A DNA stretch of 15,737 nt from Thioalkalivibrio sp. (GCA_007133115.1 SLNI01000281.1:1-15737); one strand, 5' to 3'; shown: positions 1-7,165, counted from the stretch's first letter. The notes: generated by a model not told the origin, from the letters alone. Made by a program: numbers and translations.

Positions 1-17
1 CGAGATCCAGGGGACAC

Positions 18-374
18 ATGCGCGGAATCGGAGCGATCACGGTGATCGTGATCCTGCTGTTCGTGGTGCTGGTGGGCAACTTCCTGCTGACGATGGGGAC
101 GGTCTACATGCAGTACTGGACCGTGCGCAACATCATGAGCGATGTCGCAACGACGCCGGGTGCGTCCAAGCGCTCGCCGCAGCAGATCTGGAATGACATC
201 GATCGGCGTTTCTCGATCAATTCCGTGTACGACAACGTCACGCGCGAGAACTTCAGCTTCGAGGAAGTGGCGGACAACAAATATCTGGTGCTGGAATACG
301 AGGTGCGCAAGCCCTATTTCGGCAACCTGGATCTGGTGGCCAGTTTCGGGCGCCGCGATGCGCTTGCTCCCTGA
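18..374 (+). CDS. DUF4845 family small membrane protein
   Basis: A 118-residue protein with one N-terminal hydrophobic segment (about residues 5-28, from AITVIVILLF onward) and a polar remainder, so probably a single-pass inner-membrane protein with its C-terminal part in the periplasm. Size, the membrane anchor followed by a short soluble domain, and position directly before rnc match the DUF4845 proteins that commonly sit between lepB and rnc in gammaproteobacteria. Its function is not known. An AGGGG stretch lies 4 bases before the ATG and supports this start, but the upstream codons are open to the window edge, so a slightly longer N-terminus cannot be excluded. The upstream gene, presumably lepB, is outside the window. 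The gene ends 35 bases before rnc and is probably cotranscribed with it. Confidence 0.85.
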   Translation: MRGIGAITVIVILLFVVLVGNFLLTMGTVYMQYWTVRNIMSDVATTPGASKRSPQQIWNDIDRRFSINSVYDNVTRENFSFEEVADNKYLVLEYEVRKPYFGNLDLVASFGRRDALAP

Positions 375-409
375 GGCGTGCCGCAGGACCCCCATGGCAA
401 CGTGAGTCG

Positions 410-1114
410 ATGTCGAAGGTTTCCGTGCCGCGTCGGCTGGCATCCGGCTTTCGTGATCTGCTCCCTCCCGCCCTGCGTGAGGAAGCGTCTCTCGAACAGG
501 CGCTGACCCACCGAAGTGCCGGTGGCCGCCACAATGAGAGGCTCGAGTTCCTGGGCGATGCCGTTCTCGGGCTGGTGATCGCCGAAACCCTGTACGATCG
601 ACTGCCCGAGGCCCCGGAGGGCGACCTTACGCGGCTGCGCGCGGCGTTGGTCAACCGGGAAGCCCTGGCGCAGATCGCTCGGGACGCCGGTCTCGAAGGT
701 TCTCTGACCCTGGGCGAGGGCGAGCGCAAGACGGGCGGTCAGCGACGGGAATCCATTCTGGCTGATGCCCTCGAGGCGTTGATCGGCGCCAGTTTCCAGG
801 TGGCCGGTTTCGAGGCGGCTCGGGATTTCGTGCTGCGGTTGTACGAGGAACGGCTGTCGGACCTGCCCAGCGCGGAATCCCTGAAGGATCCGAAAACCCG
901 GTTGCAGGAGTTCCTGCAGGGGCGGGGCGAAGCGCTTCCCGACTACCGGGTACTGGAGGTGAGTGGCCCCGATCATCGTCGGGAGTTCCTGGTCGAAACC
1001 TGGCTTACCGGCCTCGGTTGGGGGTGCCAGGGACGCGGTCCGAGCCGGCGCCGGGCGGAACAGGTGGCGGCCCAGATGGCTCTGGAAAAACTGCAGACAG
1101 GAAAAACCGGATGA
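410..1114 (+). CDS. rnc: Ribonuclease III
   Basis: A 234-residue double-strand-specific endoribonuclease that processes rRNA precursors and structured mRNAs in the cytoplasm. The RNase III signature NERLEFLGDAVL is at residues 42-53, giving E43, E46 and D50. The second metal-binding set is D119 and E122 in LADALEALIGA. The C-terminal third (about 160-231, starting DPKTRLQEFLQ) is a double-stranded RNA-binding domain ending in a basic RRRAEQVAAQMALEKL helix. Length is close to the 226-residue E. coli enzyme. The ATG has only a weak ribosome-binding site, and no other in-frame start lies between it and the DUF4845 stop. The TGA overlaps the ATG of era as ATGA. Rnc in other bacteria cuts its own operon leader; no such leader is visible because the operon start is upstream. 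Confidence 0.98.
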   Translation: MSKVSVPRRLASGFRDLLPPALREEASLEQALTHRSAGGRHNERLEFLGDAVLGLVIAETLYDRLPEAPEGDLTRLRAALVNREALAQIARDAGLEGSLTLGEGERKTGGQRRESILADALEALIGASFQVAGFEAARDFVLRLYEERLSDLPSAESLKDPKTRLQEFLQGRGEALPDYRVLEVSGPDHRREFLVETWLTGLGWGCQGRGPSRRRAEQVAAQMALEKLQTGKTG

Positions 1115-2022
1115 CGGACACGACGGAAGGCACTACACGGTGCGGCATGGTGGCGTTGGTCGGCCGCCCCAACGTGGGCAAGACCACGCTGATGAACCGC
1201 ATGGTCGGCGAGAAACTGGCCGCCATCACCCGCAAGCCCCACACCACGCGCAACCGGATTCTCGGGATCGTGACCCAGGACCGCGACCAGATCGTGCTGA
1301 TGGATACCCCCGGGATCGACCCGGACCGGCGCAAGCTGATCAACCAGACCCTGAACCGGACTGCCGTCCAGGCGTTGGGGGATTCGGATATCGTCTGCCT
1401 GATTATCGAAGCGCTACAGTTCGACTCCGGCGACGCGTTCATTCTGGAGAGCCTGAAAGCCGCGAATCGCCCCGCAGTGCTGGTGATCAACAAGGTCGAC
1501 CGCGTGGCGGACAAGGCGGCTCTGCTGCCCTTCATCGAGGCGCGGGTGGCCGAGCACGATTACCTCGGCGTGGTGCCCTTGTCCGGCAAGACCGGCAAGA
1601 ACCTGCAGGGGCTGGTCGAGGAGTTGCGCAAGCACCTCCCCGCAGGGCCGTTCCTGTACGACCCGGAACAGCTCAGTGACCGTCCCGAGCGTTTTCGCGC
1701 CGAGGAGATGATCCGCGAGGCCCTGCTGGAGCGTCTGGGGCAGGAAGTGCCCTACGCGGTCGCGGTTCGTGTCGACGACTGGGAGGACGCGCCTGGCATC
1801 ACGCACATCGACGCCGTGATCCTGGTCGAACGGGACAGTCAGAAAGGGATCGTCATCGGCAAGGGTGCCCAGATGCTCAAACGCATCGGCCAGGCGGCCC
1901 GGGAGCAGCTGGAGTCGTTGCTCGGCCGCAAGATCATGTTGCGCCTGACCGTCCGGGTGGAGCCGGGTTGGTCGCAGAGCCCGCGTGCGCTGCGCGATCT
2001 CGGGATCGAAGAGTCGCGGTGA
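1111..2022 (+). CDS. era: GTPase Era
   Basis: A 303-residue GTPase that binds the 3' end of 16S rRNA and acts in 30S subunit maturation. G1 is GRPNVGKTT (residues 18-26), G3 is DTPG, and G4 is NKVD. A KH-type RNA-binding domain fills the C-terminus (VIGKGAQMLKRIG and following). The P-loop reads KTTLMN where most Era proteins have KSTLLN, and the stretch after DTPG (IDPDRRKLINQTL) is also somewhat diverged, but no G motif is lost. An upstream open frame exists from 1018, inside rnc. The ATG at 1111 is preferred because it gives the usual Era N-terminus, overlaps the rnc stop as ATGA, and follows AGGAAA at 1099-1104. Confidence 0.98.
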   Translation: MTDTTEGTTRCGMVALVGRPNVGKTTLMNRMVGEKLAAITRKPHTTRNRILGIVTQDRDQIVLMDTPGIDPDRRKLINQTLNRTAVQALGDSDIVCLIIEALQFDSGDAFILESLKAANRPAVLVINKVDRVADKAALLPFIEARVAEHDYLGVVPLSGKTGKNLQGLVEELRKHLPAGPFLYDPEQLSDRPERFRAEEMIREALLERLGQEVPYAVAVRVDDWEDAPGITHIDAVILVERDSQKGIVIGKGAQMLKRIGQAAREQLESLLGRKIMLRLTVRVEPGWSQSPRALRDLGIEESR

Positions 2023-2684
2023 CGGCTCAGCGGCCGGAGACGCTCACACCGGGGTTCGTGCTGCATGCCCGCCCGTTCCGCGAAACCAGCCGGGTCCTCG
2101 AACTGGCGACGCGCGATGCCGGGCGGCTCGCAGTGCTCGCCCGCGGGCGCAGCGGTGGCCTGCGTCCGTTCGTGCTGCTCGACCTGGCCTGGCGCGGCCG
2201 GGGCGAACTGCCCAGCCTGACCACCGGGGAAGAACGCCGGGCGTATCCGCTGTCCGGGCGCCGCATGATCTGCGCGCTGTACCTGAACGAACTGGTGCTG
2301 AAACTGATCCCGCGCGATGCGCCGGCCGGAGAACTGGTCACGATTCTGGAACAGGCCTATGGCGGGTTGCTGGGCGATGGTCGGTCGGAAGACACCCTGC
2401 GCGCCGCCGAGTGGTCGCTGCTGAGCCTGCTCGACTCGGGTCTCGAGCATCTGGGTGGTGGCGATTTCAGTGAGGACCGCCACTACCGCTATCGGCCCGA
2501 GGAAGGGCTGAGCGAGACGCTGGACGAGCGGGCATCAGGTGCGGTTTCCGGGGCGGTTCTGCGCGCGCTCGCCACCGGCTCGGGCCTGCCCGATAATGCG
2601 CACCGGGCGGCTCGGGATTTCATGCGGCGCCTGATCGATGACCATCTGGAGGGTCGGGAAGTGCTGACCCGCCGCCTGCTCTGA
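2019..2684 (+). CDS. recO: DNA repair protein RecO
   Basis: A 221-residue RecF-pathway mediator that helps load RecA onto SSB-coated single-stranded DNA and anneals strands. The N-terminal OB-fold region is recognisable (GFVLHARPFRETSRVLEL, then GRLAVLARG), as are the helical motif LYLNELVLKLIPRDAP and the C-terminal HLEGREVLTRRLL. The family zinc-finger cysteines are absent: only one Cys is present, as in many proteobacterial RecO proteins. The segment after LARG is about 8 residues shorter than is usual. I start it at the GTG that overlaps the era stop as GTGA. The frame extends back to a TTG at 1968, but that would bury 55 bases in era. Confidence 0.93.
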   Translation: MTAQRPETLTPGFVLHARPFRETSRVLELATRDAGRLAVLARGRSGGLRPFVLLDLAWRGRGELPSLTTGEERRAYPLSGRRMICALYLNELVLKLIPRDAPAGELVTILEQAYGGLLGDGRSEDTLRAAEWSLLSLLDSGLEHLGGGDFSEDRHYRYRPEEGLSETLDERASGAVSGAVLRALATGSGLPDNAHRAARDFMRRLIDDHLEGREVLTRRLL

Positions 2685-2696
2685 CGGAAACAACCC

Positions 2697-3461
2697 ATGA
2701 CTTCACATTCGCATACAGGCACCGGGCCGCTTCGGCTCGGGGTCAATCTCGACCACATCGCCACCATCCGCCAGGCGCGGCATACCCCCTATCCGGATCT
2801 GATGCACGCGGTTCGACTGGCCGAGGCCAGCGGCGCCGATTCCATCACGCTGCACCTGCGTGAGGACCGCCGCCATATCCAGGACGACGATGTATTCGGA
2901 ATAAAGCCGCGGCTGGCACGGCCTCTCAACCTCGAGATGGCCGCCACGGACGGCATGCAGACCATCGCTCTCGACCTGCTGCCTGAAGCCTGTTGCATCG
3001 TTCCGGAGCGGCGCGAAGAGCTCACCACCGAAGGTGGTCTTGATGCCCATGGACAACGCGAGCGCCTGCGGGAGTTCGTGCAGCCGTTGACGGCGGCCGG
3101 CATCGAAGTTTCCCTGTTCGTCGAACCCGATGTCCGGCAGCTGGAAGCAGCGGTCGCGATCGGGGCGCCGGTGGTCGAACTGCACACCGGCGCCTACGCC
3201 AACGCGCGGGAACCGGAACTGCGGGAGCGTCTGCTGCGCGAGCTGTTCGATGCCGCTCGCATCGGGCACGACATGGGTCTGGTGATCAACGCGGGCCACG
3301 GCCTGGACTACGACAACGTGCGACCGATTGCAGCGCACCCGCTGTTCCACGAACTCAATATCGGGCACTCGATCATTGCGCGTGCGCTGTTTACCGGCCT
3401 GCCCGAGGCGGTCAGCCACATGCGCAGCATCATGGACGCCACCCGGCGCCAAGGCGCCTGA
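2697..3461 (+). CDS. pdxJ: Pyridoxine 5'-phosphate synthase
   Basis: A 254-residue TIM-barrel enzyme that condenses 1-deoxy-D-xylulose 5-phosphate with 3-amino-2-oxopropyl phosphate (the product of PdxA), the last ring-forming step of vitamin B6 synthesis. Family motifs occur in order: GVNLDHIATIRQAR; HLREDRRHI with the active-site H53; NLEMA with E80; ERREELTTEGGLD; ELHTGAYA; NAGHGL with H201; and ELNIGHSIIARALF. The start has GGAAA at 2686-2690, six bases upstream. It carries about 10 extra N-terminal residues (from SHSHTGTG) before the GVN motif compared with E. coli. It sits 12 bases after recO and 22 bases before acpS, the classical recO-pdxJ-acpS order. The PLP made through this route is the cofactor of CysM, encoded just downstream. 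Confidence 0.98.
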   Translation: MTSHSHTGTGPLRLGVNLDHIATIRQARHTPYPDLMHAVRLAEASGADSITLHLREDRRHIQDDDVFGIKPRLARPLNLEMAATDGMQTIALDLLPEACCIVPERREELTTEGGLDAHGQRERLREFVQPLTAAGIEVSLFVEPDVRQLEAAVAIGAPVVELHTGAYANAREPELRERLLRELFDAARIGHDMGLVINAGHGLDYDNVRPIAAHPLFHELNIGHSIIARALFTGLPEAVSHMRSIMDATRRQGA

Positions 3462-3483
3462 GTTCCTTCGTGGAAGGGCAGCG

Positions 3484-3894
3484 ATGATCCTCGGCATCGG
3501 CATTGACCTCGTCCGCGTGGAGCGTCTGCGCAGCCTCCTCGAACGGCACGGAGAGCGCCTGTTGCAGCGGGTGCTGCACCCGGAGGAGCAGGCGCAATTA
3601 CCCTCCGTCCGTCCGGAGAGTTTTCTCGCCCGCCGGTTTGCCGCGAAAGAGGCCCTCGCCAAGGCGCTTGGCTGCGGTATCGGCAAGGGCATGGCGTTGC
3701 CCGATGCCTGCGTGATTCATGATGCGTCGGGGCGCCCGGGGTTGGCCTTGAGCGGCGCCGCCGCGCGCACCGCCCGGCAGCTCGGCGTGGTCCGGATCCA
3801 TCTCAGCATCAGCGACGAGCACGACTATGCTCAGGCCTTCGTCGTGCTCGAAGGCGACGGTCCATCGGATGCGTCGACCCAAGAATCCGTCTGA
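3484..3894 (+). CDS. acpS: Holo-[acyl-carrier-protein] synthase
   Basis: A 136-residue trimeric phosphopantetheinyl transferase that moves 4'-phosphopantetheine from CoA to apo-ACP, priming fatty acid and hence lipid A synthesis. The N-terminal GIGIDLVRVER carries metal ligand D8. RFAAKEALAKALG carries E56, and a GIGKGM stretch follows. The C-terminus has the family LSISDEHDYAQAFVVLE strand, then a short unconserved tail (GDGPSDASTQESV) slightly longer than in E. coli AcpS. The ATG follows a strong GGAAGGG at 3472-3478 with a 5-base spacer, which decides this start over longer in-frame options inside pdxJ. It is the last gene of the first operon segment; 44 bases after its stop the inverted-repeat element begins. 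Confidence 0.97.
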   Translation: MILGIGIDLVRVERLRSLLERHGERLLQRVLHPEEQAQLPSVRPESFLARRFAAKEALAKALGCGIGKGMALPDACVIHDASGRPGLALSGAAARTARQLGVVRIHLSISDEHDYAQAFVVLEGDGPSDASTQESV

Positions 3895-3938
3895 CCCAAT
3901 CATCGGGCGGCTCGGTCTCGGCCGCACCGCGGAAGGGT

Positions 3939-4040
3939 GCAGGTCGCAGAATCCGTTGGTGGGTGTCGGCAGCAGGGATGCTGCCGTCAAGCCTACATGG
4001 ATGTATTCACGGCGTCCCACCAACGGATTCTGCGACCTGC
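3939..4040 (+). repeat. Nested inverted-repeat element, copy 1
   Basis: Perfect 25-bp arms at 3939-3963 and 4016-4040 enclose a 52-base centre (3964-4015). With the adjacent GGG and CCC, 58 bases match copy 2 at 12416-12473 with a single difference (T3998 here, A in copy 2). The arms are unrelated in sequence to those of copy 2. Inside the centre, hairpin 1 pairs 3967-3974 with 3979-3986 around a GGGA loop. Hairpin 2 pairs TACA 3994-3997 with TGTA 4002-4005 around TGGA. The two GGA triplets are 23 bases apart. An alternative stem pairs GCCGT 3983-3987 with ACGGC 4009-4013 and would exclude hairpin 1. No T-run follows the outer stem, so it is not a standard intrinsic terminator. The element lies between acpS and cysM, with its right arm ending 58 bases before the cysM ATG. 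The sequence structure is certain; its role is unknown. Confidence 0.93.
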
Positions 4041-4084
4041 GCCAGGCCACCGGCGCGCGCGTCCCCGCGTTCGGTTGATGCCGG

Positions 4085-4090
4085 TATACT
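4085..4090 (+). promoter_or_regulatory. Possible -10 box of cysM, near-leaderless transcript
   Basis: TATACT lies 8 bases before the cysM ATG, and no Shine-Dalgarno-like sequence lies between them. Transcription from such a -10 would begin at or within a base or two of the ATG, giving a leaderless or nearly leaderless mRNA. I find no convincing -35 at 16-18 bases upstream (the region around 4062-4068 is C-rich), which lowers confidence. If correct, cysM has its own promoter downstream of the repeat element rather than relying on read-through from acpS. Confidence 0.4.
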
Positions 4091-4098
4091 GTCGCGCC

Positions 4099-5007
4099 AT
4101 GACGCGATCGAACCTGCAACGCTATCCCACGCTGGAACAGTTCGTGGGCAACACGCCGCTGGTGCGCCTGCAGCGTCTGGCCCAGGGCCTGCCGTCGACG
4201 GTGCTGGCCAAGCTGGAGGGCAACAATCCTGCGGGTTCGGTCAAGGATCGCCCCGCACTGAACATGATCGTGCAGGCGGAGGCCAGGGGCGAGATACGGC
4301 CCGGCGACACGCTGATCGAGGCGACCAGCGGCAATACCGGGATCGCACTCGCGATGGTGGCGGCGATCAAGGGCTACCGTATGGTGCTGATCATGCCCGA
4401 AAACATGTCGGCCGAGCGACGCGCGGCGATGAAGGCGTTCGGTGCCGAGATCATCCTGGTGAGCCGCGAGCAGAGTATGGAAGGTGCCCGCGACCTGGCC
4501 AAGCAGATGGAGCAGGAGGGTCGGGGGCGGGTCCTGGACCAGTTTTCCAACGCGGACAATCCGGATGCCCACTACCAAGGCACTGGGCCGGAGATCTGGC
4601 GCGATACCGAGGGAGCCGTCACACACTTCGTATCGTCAATGGGCACCACCGGCACCATCATGGGGACTTCGCGCTATCTCAAGGAGAAGGATCCGCGCGT
4701 GCAGATCGTCGGGGTTCAGCCCACCGAAGGGTCCTCCATTCCCGGAATCCGACGCTGGCCGAAGGAATACCTGCCGTCGATCTTCGAACCCGTCCGTGTC
4801 GATCGGACCCTGGACATCAGTCAGCAGGAAGCGGAAGCCACCATGCGCAGGCTGGCCGCCGAGGAGGGTATCTTTGCGGGTGTCTCCTCCGGGGGTGCCG
4901 TGGCGGCGGCGCTGCGGGTCGCGGCGGAGGTGGAGGGCGGCACGGTCGTGGCGATCATCTGCGACCGCGGCGACCGCTACATATCCACCGGTGTCTTTCC
5001 GGCATGA
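4099..5007 (+). CDS. cysM: Cysteine synthase B (O-acetylserine sulfhydrylase)
   Basis: A 302-residue PLP enzyme making L-cysteine from O-acetylserine and sulfide (CysM types also use thiosulfate). The PLP lysine is K49 in GSVKDRPA. The SGNTGIA loop at 77-83 binds the substrate carboxylate, and SSMGTTGT and GVSSGG supply the phosphate and pyridine-side loops. The PGIRRWPKEYLP stretch is typical of the CysM rather than the CysK branch. The reading frame is open upstream through the repeat element to 3937, but the family N-terminus (YPTLEQFVGNTPLVRL) fits the ATG at 4099. The stop overlaps the next start as ATGA. In Pseudomonas the gene is likewise next to rlmD (from memory); here an exonuclease gene lies between them. 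Confidence 0.96.
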   Translation: MTRSNLQRYPTLEQFVGNTPLVRLQRLAQGLPSTVLAKLEGNNPAGSVKDRPALNMIVQAEARGEIRPGDTLIEATSGNTGIALAMVAAIKGYRMVLIMPENMSAERRAAMKAFGAEIILVSREQSMEGARDLAKQMEQEGRGRVLDQFSNADNPDAHYQGTGPEIWRDTEGAVTHFVSSMGTTGTIMGTSRYLKEKDPRVQIVGVQPTEGSSIPGIRRWPKEYLPSIFEPVRVDRTLDISQQEAEATMRRLAAEEGIFAGVSSGGAVAAALRVAAEVEGGTVVAIICDRGDRYISTGVFPA

Positions 5008-5789
5008 CCGGCCCGGTGCTGATCTTCGATCTCGAGACCGTACCCGATCTCGAGGGCGCCCGACGACTGCACGATTTCGACGGGCTCAGCGATGCGGAAG
5101 TCGCTGACGCACTGTTCGCGCTGCGGCGGATCAAGACCGGCTCGGATTTTCTCGCCCATGCCCTGCATCGGGTCGTATCCATCGGCGTGCTCTACCAGGG
5201 CGGGGACCAGCTGAAGCTCTCGGCCTTCGGACGCGACACCGAGGACGAGGCGGAATTGCTGCACCAGTTCTTCGACGTGATCGAGAAAAGAACGCCCACG
5301 CTGGTCAGCTGGAACGGCGGGGGTTTCGACCTGCCGGTGCTGCACTATCGGGCCCTGCTGCAGCGGGTGCAGGCGCCGCGCTACTGGGAGCAGGGGAGCG
5401 ACGATCCGGCGTTCCGCTACAACAACTACCTGAACCGGTTTCACTGGCGCCACATCGATCTGATGGACGTGCTCGCCGGCTATCAGATGCGCGCCAGCGC
5501 CGGCCTCGACACCATCGCCAGCCTGCTCGGTTTCCCGGGCAAGCTGGGGATGGACGGAAGCAAGGTCTGGCCCGCCTGGCGCGACGGAGATCGCGAGCGC
5601 ATCCACGATTACGTCGAACACGACGTGTTGAACACCTATCTCGTGTACCTGCGCTTCGAACGGATGCGCGGGGGCCTGAACCCCGAGAGCCATGCCAGGC
5701 GCGAGGCGCAGCTGCGTACCTACCTGGCCGATTCGGGCCAACCTCACCTCGAGGCGTTCGCGGCCGCGTGGCAGTCGGGAAGCCCGTGA
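5004..5789 (+). CDS. Predicted 3'-5' exonuclease, PolB-like DEDDy family
   Basis: A 261-residue protein of the RNase H-like DEDDy exonuclease superfamily, matching the stand-alone 'exonuclease related to the exonuclease domain of PolB' family. Exo I is FDLETVP with D9 and E11. Exo II is SWNGGGFDLPVL with D109. Exo III is HDYVEHDVLNTY with Y203 and D207, the DEDDy spacing. The conserved block FRYNNYLNRFHWRHIDLMDVL lies between Exo II and Exo III. No polymerase domain is present, so this is a free-standing nuclease; its natural substrate is not established. It overlaps cysM as ATGA and rlmD as GTGA, so all three should be translated together. The coupling of an exonuclease to cysteine synthesis and rRNA methylation has no obvious functional logic. 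Confidence 0.9.
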   Translation: MTGPVLIFDLETVPDLEGARRLHDFDGLSDAEVADALFALRRIKTGSDFLAHALHRVVSIGVLYQGGDQLKLSAFGRDTEDEAELLHQFFDVIEKRTPTLVSWNGGGFDLPVLHYRALLQRVQAPRYWEQGSDDPAFRYNNYLNRFHWRHIDLMDVLAGYQMRASAGLDTIASLLGFPGKLGMDGSKVWPAWRDGDRERIHDYVEHDVLNTYLVYLRFERMRGGLNPESHARREAQLRTYLADSGQPHLEAFAAAWQSGSP

Positions 5790-7102
5790 ATATCGACCGC
5801 ACCCCCTTCGAACTGCAGATCGATGACCTGACCCTGGAGGGGCAGGGAGTCGGACGCCGTGATGGCAAGGCCTGTTTCGTCGAAGGCGCGCTGCCTGGCG
5901 AACGGGTGCGGGTGGTGCAGACAGGGCGCAAGCACAACTTCGATACCGCACGTCTCGAAGCGGTCCTCGATCCGGCTCCGGAGCGCGTGGAACCGCCCTG
6001 TCAGTGGTTCGGCGTGTGCGGCGGCTGCCGTCTGATGCACGCCGATATCGGTCTGCAACGCGTGCTGAAGGAAAAGAGCCTGTTCGAAACTCTGGCGCGT
6101 GTGGGGCATGTGCAGCCCGAGCGCAGACTGGCCGCACTCGTCGGTGATGATCTCGGTTATCGGCGCACGGCCCGGCTCGGCGTGAAGTACGTGGCTCGCA
6201 AAGGCGGGGTGCTGGTGGGGTTCAGGGAGCGGGCTGGCCGCTATCTTGCCGACATGCACGATTGCCCGGTGCTGCATCCAGCCGTCGGGCAACGGATCGA
6301 CCACCTGCGTGCACTGCTCACCGGCCTCGAGGCGCGAGACCGCATTCCCCAGATCGAAGCCGTGGTGGACGATGCCGGAAACACGGCGTTCGTTTTCCGG
6401 AATCTGCAGACTCTCTCGCCGGAGGATCTCGACCGGCTCGGTGCATTCGCCGAAACGCAGGGCGTGCAGGTTTATCTGCAGCCTGGAGGGGCGTCGACCG
6501 TGGCGTTCCATGCCGGTCCTCGATCCCGGTTGCAGTACGGACATCCGGAGTTCGATGTCACCGTCGCATTCGAGCCGCTGGACTTCATCCAGGTTCATGC
6601 ATTGATCAACCGCCAGATGGTTCGCCAGGCGGTGGCATTGCTGGCGCCCGAGAGCGATTCGCAGGTGCTGGATCTGTTCTGCGGGCTGGGCAATTTCACC
6701 TTGCCGCTGGCCCGTCACGCCGGCGGCGTGCTGGGCGTTGAAGGAGACACGATGATGCTGGAGCGTGCCCGTGCCAACGCCGAGGCACAGGGCATCCTGA
6801 ACACGCGGTATCTTCGCGCCAATCTGGACGACGAGACGCTCGCGGACGCCGACTGGCTCGGCGAGTCCTTCGACAGGGTGTTGCTCGATCCGCCGCGCAC
6901 CGGTGCTGCGGCGGCCGTCGCTGCGCTTGGGCCGCGCGCGATTCCCCGCCTGGTCTACGTCTCATGCAACCCCGCAACGCTGGCCCGGGACGCGGAGCAA
7001 TTGGTGCACCATCATGGCTACCGGCTCGAAGCCGCGGGCATCATGGACATGTTCCCCCACACCGCACATGTGGAGTCGATGGCCCTGTTCACACGGGTTT
7101 GA
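5786..7102 (+). CDS. rlmD: 23S rRNA (uracil-1939-C5)-methyltransferase
   Basis: A 438-residue SAM-dependent enzyme that makes m5U1939 in 23S rRNA. The order is an N-terminal TRAM RNA-binding domain (about 1-62), a [4Fe-4S] cluster site C72-x5-C78-x2-C81 with the fourth ligand C160, then a Rossmann methyltransferase domain with VLDLFCGLGNFTLPLA at about 294-309. The catalytic nucleophile is C394 in YVSCNPATLARD and the general base is E430 in HVESMALF. Length is near the 433-residue E. coli RlmD. I chose GTG 5786 because it makes a GTGA overlap with the exonuclease stop and follows GGGAAG; GTG 5768 is an in-frame alternative adding six residues. In E. coli and Pseudomonas relA follows rlmD; here it does not. 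Confidence 0.95.
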   Translation: MNIDRTPFELQIDDLTLEGQGVGRRDGKACFVEGALPGERVRVVQTGRKHNFDTARLEAVLDPAPERVEPPCQWFGVCGGCRLMHADIGLQRVLKEKSLFETLARVGHVQPERRLAALVGDDLGYRRTARLGVKYVARKGGVLVGFRERAGRYLADMHDCPVLHPAVGQRIDHLRALLTGLEARDRIPQIEAVVDDAGNTAFVFRNLQTLSPEDLDRLGAFAETQGVQVYLQPGGASTVAFHAGPRSRLQYGHPEFDVTVAFEPLDFIQVHALINRQMVRQAVALLAPESDSQVLDLFCGLGNFTLPLARHAGGVLGVEGDTMMLERARANAEAQGILNTRYLRANLDDETLADADWLGESFDRVLLDPPRTGAAAAVAALGPRAIPRLVYVSCNPATLARDAEQLVHHHGYRLEAAGIMDMFPHTAHVESMALFTRV

Positions 7103-7114
7103 CTTTGCCGCCAT

Positions 7115-7139
7115 GCGTGCGGATCGGGGCTCCGGACGC
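7115..7139 (+). terminator. Imperfect hairpin after rlmD, weak terminator candidate
   Basis: GCGTGCGGA at 7115-7123 pairs with TCCGGACGC at 7131-7139 over a 7-base loop, with one internal mismatch. It begins 12 bases after the rlmD stop and is followed only by a weak T-containing stretch (TGTTTCG). It could end the cysM-exonuclease-rlmD transcript partially. The missing U-tract makes a true intrinsic terminator doubtful. Confidence 0.3.
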
Positions 7140-7165
7140 GTGTTTCGCCTACCCCCGCCTGCAGG

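Noticed and set aside
3939..4040. Copy 1 as an ordinary intrinsic terminator of acpS
   Set aside because: The stem is far longer than needed, has a 52-base structured loop and no T-run follows; the conserved centre would also be unexplained. Some effect on transcription remains possible.
3937..4098. CysM frame extended upstream to 3937 through the repeat
   Set aside because: CysM N-termini begin near the YPTLEQFVGNTPLVRL motif, and the extension is made of repeat sequence.
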